Origin: Lysobacteraceae bacterium
GTDB taxonomy: Bacteria > Pseudomonadota > Gammaproteobacteria > Xanthomonadales > Ahniellaceae
Length of the DNA: 59,293 nt
Assembly (NCBI GenBank): GCA_002995625.1
Contig: PVBP01000009.1
Coordinates: forward strand, 1-59,293
Direction: 5' to 3'
Position 1 is the stretch's first letter; each line of letters opens with the position of its first letter. The notes under the pieces were generated by a model that did no database searches, had not been told where the DNA came from, and saw only the letters and a list, made by a program, of their open reading frames with translations. Both the position numbers and the translations under genes were made by a program. Positions 54,179 to 59,293 of this stretch are shown piece by piece.

Positions 54179-56487
54179 CGGACGTCTCCGGCGGACGCGC
54201 GGCGCCGGCGCAGGGCGCCGACCAGGGGCAGCGCGGCCAGCAGCGAGAGCAGCACGACCGCGATCTCGCCGAGCGTGTCGAGCGCGCGGAAGTCGACCAG
54301 GATCACGTTGACGACATTGCGGCCGTAGGCCTCGGGGACGCTGGTGCGACCGAACCACTCCGGCAGCGTCGCATCGAACGGACCCGCGGTCGCGAGCATC
54401 AGCAGCGCGGCGACCGCGGCACCGAGCACCACCGAGACGCCGAGCGCGAGCGGCCGGAATCGCGGCTCGGCCACGCTCGCGCCGCGGCCGAGGCGCTTCA
54501 GGCCCAGCAGCACCGCGGCGACCACGATCACGAACACGGTCTCGACCGTGAACTGGGTCCACGCGACGTCCGGGGCGCCGGCGAAGACGAACAGCAGCGC
54601 GCTGCCGAAGCCGACCAGGCCGACCGCGAGCAGCAGCACGACCCGATCGCGGACGAACGGCGCGACCAGCGCGCCGGCGATCACCAGCGCCGCGGCGCCG
54701 GCGAAGCCGAGGCCGGGCCACGCGATCGCGGCCCACGCCGCCGCTCCGCTGGCGACGAGCTGGCCGATCGCGACCACGATCGCGACCGCCGCGCTGGCCG
54801 CGACGAGGCCGACGTAGCTCGGCAGCCGGCCGTCCTGCACCCGCCGCGTGACCGCCGCGGCGAAGGCCGGGATCCCCGTCAGCGAGCGCTCGTACTGCGA
54901 GGCCATGCCGATGCGGCCGGTGCGCGCGGCGATCCGCTCGAAGCGCTGGTGCAGCGGATCCCACAGGAGATAGATCCCGACGCCGACCGCGAGCGTCACC
55001 GCGAGCGAGCCCAGCACCGGACCTGCCGCGAGCGAGAGACCGATCACCGGCACCTCGGTGCCGGGGATCATCGCGACGCCGGCCATCGCGATCAGGTCCT
55101 CGACGTAGAACGGGAACAGGCCCAGCGTGATGCCGAGCAGGGCCAGGATCAGCGGCGGACCGATCAGCGAGGGTCCGCATTCGTGCGCGTCGCACGCCTC
55201 GTTCACGCCCGGGTGCAGCCAGAACACGCGGATCGCGGCGACGCCGGCGACCGCGACCGCGATCGAGCCGAACACGGTGTTCGCGGCCTTGGCGAACGTG
55301 AACACGTCGACCGCGGTCTTGGCCTCGAGGATCACGTCCTTGACGATGTATCCGAACGACAGCGGCATGCCGGCCATCGACGCGCCCGCCAGCAGCGCCG
55401 CGGCCGCCGTCCACGGCATCTGGCGGCGCAGGCCGCCGAGCCGGTCGATCACGCGCGTGCCGGTGCCATGGTCGATGTTGCCGGCGACGAAGAACAGCGG
55501 CGCCTTGTAGAGGCCGTGCGCCAGCAGCAGCGCGCCGACCGCGATCGCCGCGCCCTCGCCACGCAGGCCGACCAGCATGACGAGGGTGCCGAGCGTCGCG
55601 ACCGTCGACCACGCGAGGATCCGCTTGAGATCGCGCTCGCGCAGCGCCAGCACCATGCCCCAGGCCGCGGTCACCGAGCCGACGATCTTGAGCGTCCACT
55701 CCCACAGCGGCCACTCGCCGAAGGCCGGGTCGAGGCGCGCGAGCAGGAACACGCCGAGCTTCACCATCGTCGCCGAGTGCAGGTAGGCCGAGACCGGCGT
55801 CGGTGCCGCCATCGCATTCGGCAGCCAGAAGTGGAACGGGAACTGCGCGCTCTTGGTGAACGCGCCGACCAGGATCAGGCCGAGCGCGGTCGCGAGCGCC
55901 GGGGTCTCGCCGAGCGTCGGCACGATCTCGACGATGTCGCTGATCCGCGTCGTGCCGGTGGCCTGCGCCAGCACGATGAAGCCCGCCAGCAGGGCGAGTC
56001 CGCCGGTGCCGGTGACCAGCAGCGCCTGCTGCGCCGCCTTGCGGCTCTCGGCGCGCGCGTGCGAGTAGCCGACCAGCATGAACGAGGTCAGGCTGGTCGC
56101 CTCCCAGAACAGGAACAGCACGAACAGGTCGTCGGCGGTGACGCAGCCGACCATCGCGACCATGAACAGCACCAGCATCCAGAACAGGCGCCGCTGGTTC
56201 GGATCGCCGGCGAGGTAGCCGCCGGCATAGACGAACACCGCGGTGCCGATGCCGGTGATCATCAGCAGCATCAGCGCCGCGAGGCCGTCGATGCGGAAGC
56301 GGAACTCGATGCCGAGGCTCGGGATCCACGGCCACGCGAGGTCGAACGGCAGGGTCTTCGTCGCCAGCACCCACGCGACCAGCACGAACAGGCCGAGCGG
56401 CGCCAGCACGAAAGCCGCGCGAGCGGCCACGCTCATCGCATCATCCGGGTTGGCGGCAGCGTGCTGGGCCATCGGGTCGCCGGTCAT
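54175..56487 (-). CDS. mrpA: Mrp Na+/H+ antiporter subunit A (operon 2)
   Basis: The 770-aa NuoL-like subunit has 'LFLFWEATSLTSFMLVGYSH' with the key Glu, 'LVGAFTKSAQFPFHFWLPNA' and 'AAPTPVSAYLHSATMVKLGV'. A C-terminal DUF4040-like part has 'AGAPDVAWTQFTVETVFVIV' and 'NVVNVILVDFRALDTLGEIA'. It lacks a fused MrpB, giving the seven-gene group 1 layout. It is the first gene of operon 2. Several in-frame ATGs lie in the first 18 codons, so the exact start is uncertain. Confidence 0.94.
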   Translation of the reverse strand: MTGDPMAQHAAANPDDAMSVAARAAFVLAPLGLFVLVAWVLATKTLPFDLAWPWIPSLGIEFRFRIDGLAALMLLMITGIGTAVFVYAGGYLAGDPNQRRLFWMLVLFMVAMVGCVTADDLFVLFLFWEATSLTSFMLVGYSHARAESRKAAQQALLVTGTGGLALLAGFIVLAQATGTTRISDIVEIVPTLGETPALATALGLILVGAFTKSAQFPFHFWLPNAMAAPTPVSAYLHSATMVKLGVFLLARLDPAFGEWPLWEWTLKIVGSVTAAWGMVLALRERDLKRILAWSTVATLGTLVMLVGLRGEGAAIAVGALLLAHGLYKAPLFFVAGNIDHGTGTRVIDRLGGLRRQMPWTAAAALLAGASMAGMPLSFGYIVKDVILEAKTAVDVFTFAKAANTVFGSIAVAVAGVAAIRVFWLHPGVNEACDAHECGPSLIGPPLILALLGITLGLFPFYVEDLIAMAGVAMIPGTEVPVIGLSLAAGPVLGSLAVTLAVGVGIYLLWDPLHQRFERIAARTGRIGMASQYERSLTGIPAFAAAVTRRVQDGRLPSYVGLVAASAAVAIVVAIGQLVASGAAAWAAIAWPGLGFAGAAALVIAGALVAPFVRDRVVLLLAVGLVGFGSALLFVFAGAPDVAWTQFTVETVFVIVVAAVLLGLKRLGRGASVAEPRFRPLALGVSVVLGAAVAALLMLATAGPFDATLPEWFGRTSVPEAYGRNVVNVILVDFRALDTLGEIAVVLLSLLAALPLVGALRRRRASAGDVR

Positions 56488-56581
56488 CGGCCCTGGATCG
56501 GGGCGTGGGCGGGATTCTGCCGGCCGATGCGGCGGAGAGCGCCCGCAGGGCCATCACCGCGCATTCGCCGGCTCGGAGGTT

Positions 56582-56598
56582 GCGATGCGACGCATCGC
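56582..56598. promoter_or_regulatory. palindrome upstream of Mrp operon 2
   Basis: GCGATGCG and CGCATCGC flank one A, about 95 bp before the start of mrpA of operon 2. It could be an operator or part of a terminator for neither gene; no regulator is identified. Its CGCATCG core also occurs in the palindrome at 18,092. Confidence 0.35.
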
Positions 56599-56683
56599 GG
56601 AGAAGCCGAATAGTGCCGGATCAGGCGATCGCGCGCAATTCAGCAGCAATCGAATGCGTGGCGTATGGTTCCGCTTTGTGACT

Positions 56684-57157
56684 TCAGGGTGAAACGCCGA
56701 CGCGACGCAGTGCGCCCGCGGCGAGCGCGATCGGACCTCCGAAGATCGAGTCGGCCAGGCCGCCGGGCGTGAGCGGCCGGCCGAGTCGGCGCTCGGCGAC
56801 GACGAGCGCGAGCAGGCTCCCGACCATCGTCGCGCAGGCGATTCCGAGCACGCCGACGGGGCCGAGCACGTCGTGCAGCAGGGCGGTCGCCGCGAGCATC
56901 GCGGCCATCACGGCCGCCAGCGACAGCGCGATCGCGCGCGACAGTCGCTGCGCGGCGGCGAACAGCGCGACGGCGGCGAGCGCCGACCAAAGGCCCGGCC
57001 GGCCGAATGCGGTCGGCACCGGCAGCGCCCAGCCCGTCGCGAGGATCGACCACCACCATGCCGAAAGCGCGACCCAGCGCAGCGCCTGGTGGCGACGCGG
57101 CTCGCCCGCGACCATGTGCCGCGCGAGCAGCGCGTCGAGCGCGCCGCGATCGCTCAA
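56684..57157 (-). CDS. hypothetical membrane protein (157 aa)
   Basis: About four hydrophobic helices follow a short basic N-terminus ('MVAGEPRRHQALRWVALSAW'); the C-terminal part includes 'RLGRPLTPGGLADSIFGGPI'. I use the TTG at 57,157 because it overlaps the stop of the lipoprotein gene (TTGA); the ATG at 57,115 is the conservative alternative (143 aa). It is probably cotranscribed with the lipoprotein. Function is unknown. Confidence 0.6.
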   Translation of the reverse strand: MSDRGALDALLARHMVAGEPRRHQALRWVALSAWWWSILATGWALPVPTAFGRPGLWSALAAVALFAAAQRLSRAIALSLAAVMAAMLAATALLHDVLGPVGVLGIACATMVGSLLALVVAERRLGRPLTPGGLADSIFGGPIALAAGALRRVGVSP

Positions 57158-57759
57158 GGCGCTTCGGCGAGCGCGAGCAGGATCCGGATCTTCTCCTCGC
57201 CCGGCGTCGTCAGGTCCGAGTAGTTGATCTGGATCTCGCTCCGGTCGCGGACGAAGTACAGCATCGCGACGCCGGTCGTGCTGGTCGCGTGGGCATGGGC
57301 ACCGAGCGCCGGCTGCGGCGTGAAGCCGGTGGTCGTGGTCGCGCCCTCGTGGCGCGCGGCGAGCCGCTCGGCGGCCTTCTCGGGCGACGCCACGGTCGCG
57401 ACGAAGACCTGGACGGTGTGGGTCGGCGCATCGGGGGCCAGCGCGACCGCGCCGCGGCCCGCCTCGTAGGTGCACTGCGACACCCACTGATAGCCGCTCA
57501 GCCGCGGCTCGACGTGCTCGCGGACCTCGAACGCGAGGCCCGGCAGCACGGCCTCGAGCTTCCCGGTCGGCAGGAATGCGCAGGCATCGACGGGCGTCGT
57601 CGCCTGCAGGCGTTCGAGTTCGTCGTCGACGACCGGAGCCGGCGCCGCGCCCGCGGCCGGCGGCCCGCTCGGGGGGGGCGCCTCGGGCGTCGCCGTGGGC
57701 CCGCAGGCGGCAAGCGTGATGGCAGCGAGTGCGATCAGGTTGGACGCGGATGCGCGCAT
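57154..57759 (-). CDS. putative lipoprotein (201 aa)
   Basis: A signal helix ends in the lipobox 'LAAC' ('LIALAAITLAACGPT'), followed by a Pro/Ala linker and a globular part with two Cys (in 'VDACAFLPTGKLEAVLPG' and 'VSQCTYEAG'). The 'C.FLP...L..vLG' style resembles DUF3558-like or similar small envelope lipoproteins, which is only a loose comparison. ATG 57,759 is chosen for the proper signal peptide; the open frame runs 26 codons further upstream. Confidence 0.7.
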   Translation of the reverse strand: MRASASNLIALAAITLAACGPTATPEAPPPSGPPAAGAAPAPVVDDELERLQATTPVDACAFLPTGKLEAVLPGLAFEVREHVEPRLSGYQWVSQCTYEAGRGAVALAPDAPTHTVQVFVATVASPEKAAERLAARHEGATTTTGFTPQPALGAHAHATSTTGVAMLYFVRDRSEIQINYSDLTTPGEEKIRILLALAEAP

Positions 57760-57900
57760 GACGAGCGTTCCGTTGCCGGGGGAGGCCGAGAGTCTCGAAC
57801 AACCACCACCCGTTCGACAAGCATCATCGGATGCCATCCGATGCGGGCTTGTGACGCCTCGTCACGAGCGCTTGCGACGTCGCGTCCGGCCGTCGCCGCG

Positions 57901-57931
57901 ACGCCGCCCGCGACGCCGCCCGCGACGCCGC
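57901..57931. repeat. 12-bp tandem repeat
   Basis: ACGCCGCCCGCG is repeated 2.6 times in the gap between putA and the lipoprotein gene. It is a simple GC-rich slippage repeat. An inverted repeat GTGACG/CGTCAC lies nearby at 57,851-57,865. Confidence 0.7.
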
Positions 57932-57990
57932 AATCCGCGCGGGTCCGTGGCGCCGCCCGTCGTTGCGAGGCCCGTCCGGGCCGCGGCTGC

Positions 57991-59292
57991 TCAGCTGCCG
58001 AGCGTCAGCAGGCTCGCGTTGCCGCCGGCCGCGGTGGTGTTGATCGTCAGCGTGCGCTCGGTGACGAAGCGCGCGAGGTAGTGCGGGCCGCCGGCCTTCG
58101 GGCCGGTGCCGGAGAGGCCCTCGCCACCGAACGGCTGCACGCCGACCACCGCGCCGATCATGTTGCGGTTGACGTAGCAGTTGCCGGCCCTGACGCGCGC
58201 GGCGATGTGCTCGACGGTCGCGTCGATGCGCGAGTGGATCCCGAGCGTGAGGCCGTAGCCGGTCGCGTTGATCGCGTCGATCACGCGGTCGAGTTCGTCG
58301 GCGCGCCAACGCACGACGTGCAGGATCGGGCCGAACACCTCGCGCTCGAGGCGGGACAGCGAGTCGATCTCGTAGGCGCGCGGGGCGACGAAGGTGCCGT
58401 GCGCGCAGTCGGCCGGCAGCTCGACCTTGCGGATCAGCTTTGCCTCGCGGTCCATGCGCGCGGCGTGCGCCTCGAGCACGCGGCGGGCGTCCTCGTCGAT
58501 CACCGGTCCGACGTCGGTCGACAGCAGGCCGGGGTCGCCGACCCGGAGCTCGCCCATCGCGCCGGCCAGCATCGCGAGCACCCTGTCGGCGATGTCGGCC
58601 TGCACGAACAGCACGCGCGTCGCCGAGCAGCGCTGGCCGGCCGACTGGAAGGCGCCGGCGATCGTGTCCTTGACCAGCTGCTCGGGCAGCGCCGAGGAGT
58701 CCGCGATCAGCGCATTCTGGCCGCCGGTCTCGGCGATCAGCACCGCGAGCGCCGAATCGCGCGCGGCCAGCGCGCGGTTGATCGCGCGCGCGGTCTCGGT
58801 CGAGCCGGTGAAGACGACGCCGGCGACGCGCGGATCGCGGGTCAGTGCGGCGCCGACCGTGGCGCCGTCGCCCGGCAGGTACTGGAGCACCTCGGCCGGG
58901 ATGCCGGCCTCGTGCAGCAGCCGCACCGCCTCGAAGCCGATCAGGCTGGTCTGCTCGGCGGGCTTCGCGATCACGCTGTTGCCGGTCGCGAGCGCCGCGG
59001 CGACCTGGCCGGTGAAGATCGCGAGCGGGAAGTTCCATGGGCTGATCGCGACGAACGCGCCGCGACCGTTGAGGAACAGCCGGTTCGACTCGCCGGTCGG
59101 GCCGGGCAGCTCGGTCGGCTGCTGCATCAGCCGGCGCGCCTCGGCCGCGTAGTAGCGCAGGAAGTCCACCGCCTCGCGGACCTCGGCGATCGCATCGGGG
59201 ATCGTCTTTCCCGCCTCGCGCACGCACAGCGCGACGAAGCGCGCGCGGCGCGCCTCGAGCAGATCGGCGGCGTGCTCGAGGATCCGGGCGCG
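57991..59292 (-). CDS. putA: PutA C-terminal part: L-glutamate gamma-semialdehyde dehydrogenase (partial)
   Basis: The last 433 codons of PutA or a closely related P5C dehydrogenase; the gene continues beyond the right edge. Visible motifs are 'ISPWNFPLAIFTGQVAAAL' (NAD+ site), 'FTGSTETARAIN', the catalytic Glu in 'LIAETGGQNALIADSS' and the catalytic Cys in 'FQSAGQRCSATRVL'. It ends in 'INTTAAGGNASLLTLG', the characteristic PutA C-terminus of forms without the extra C-terminal domain. It oxidises glutamate semialdehyde to glutamate in proline degradation. Whether the proline dehydrogenase domain is fused cannot be seen here. Confidence 0.93.
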   Translation of the reverse strand, partial: RARILEHAADLLEARRARFVALCVREAGKTIPDAIAEVREAVDFLRYYAAEARRLMQQPTELPGPTGESNRLFLNGRGAFVAISPWNFPLAIFTGQVAAALATGNSVIAKPAEQTSLIGFEAVRLLHEAGIPAEVLQYLPGDGATVGAALTRDPRVAGVVFTGSTETARAINRALAARDSALAVLIAETGGQNALIADSSALPEQLVKDTIAGAFQSAGQRCSATRVLFVQADIADRVLAMLAGAMGELRVGDPGLLSTDVGPVIDEDARRVLEAHAARMDREAKLIRKVELPADCAHGTFVAPRAYEIDSLSRLEREVFGPILHVVRWRADELDRVIDAINATGYGLTLGIHSRIDATVEHIAARVRAGNCYVNRNMIGAVVGVQPFGGEGLSGTGPKAGGPHYLARFVTERTLTINTTAAGGNASLLTLGS

Positions 59293-59293
59293 G

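Overview
The window is very GC-rich DNA from a Gram-negative bacterium. It carries lipoproteins with lipoboxes, an outer-membrane porin, PutA and a periplasmic cytochrome c. The cytochrome's C-terminal module, which I associate with Xanthomonadales-type Gammaproteobacteria, suggests that group; this placement is inference. The left 22 kb looks accessory and the right 36 kb looks like ordinary chromosome.

Left accessory part (1-22,150). The tail of a VapC-type PIN toxin is followed by an HD-domain (p)ppGpp-hydrolase-like enzyme and two adjacent paralogous zinc-ribbon proteins of unknown function. Next comes a run of minus-strand genes that looks like a defence island. A small operon (95-aa protein, 185-aa possible PUA/EVE-like protein, two-helix membrane protein, WYL regulator) lies beside a larger operon. 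The larger one encodes a double-AAA ATPase, an unknown 442-aa protein, a phospholipase-D protein with Tdp1-like HKN motifs, an SNF2 helicase and a DUF2779 protein combining a Cas4-like Fe-S nuclease with a DEDD exonuclease. Three genes of the larger operon overlap by 4 bases. A second WYL regulator is divergent from it, across an intergenic region holding a perfect 10-bp-arm palindrome and two perfect hairpins. An 86-bp direct repeat of the WYL gene tail brackets a small putative RNase H-like gene. A probably crippled IS3-family element closes the region.

Middle (22,151-28,003). This holds an unknown 537-aa protein, an N-formylglutamate amidohydrolase, an ADP-ribosylglycohydrolase and small unknown genes. 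It also holds a tRNA-Arg(CCG) gene followed by two exact 134-bp tandem repeats, each ending in a copy of the tRNA 3' end. This layout resembles the E. coli tyrT/rtT locus.

Right part (28,019-59,293). In order it carries a cytochrome c protein, a fatty acid hydroxylase-type membrane enzyme, a thermonuclease-like protein, a DUF3667-like protein, a SulP transporter and an SRPBCC/GyrI-like protein. Then comes a sulfonate-type ABC transporter locus: CysB-like LysR regulator, binding protein, permease, ATPase and DcaP-like porin. After this are a class C beta-lactamase-like hydrolase, a BON/LysM protein and two CaCA cation exchangers. One exchanger has lost both canonical ion-binding glutamates. 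Two complete Mrp Na+/H+ antiporter operons follow head to tail, one with fused A-B and one with separate A and B subunits. The window ends in the C-terminal aldehyde dehydrogenase half of PutA. The cation exchangers and both Mrp complexes together form a sodium/calcium/proton homeostasis cluster of about 14 kb.
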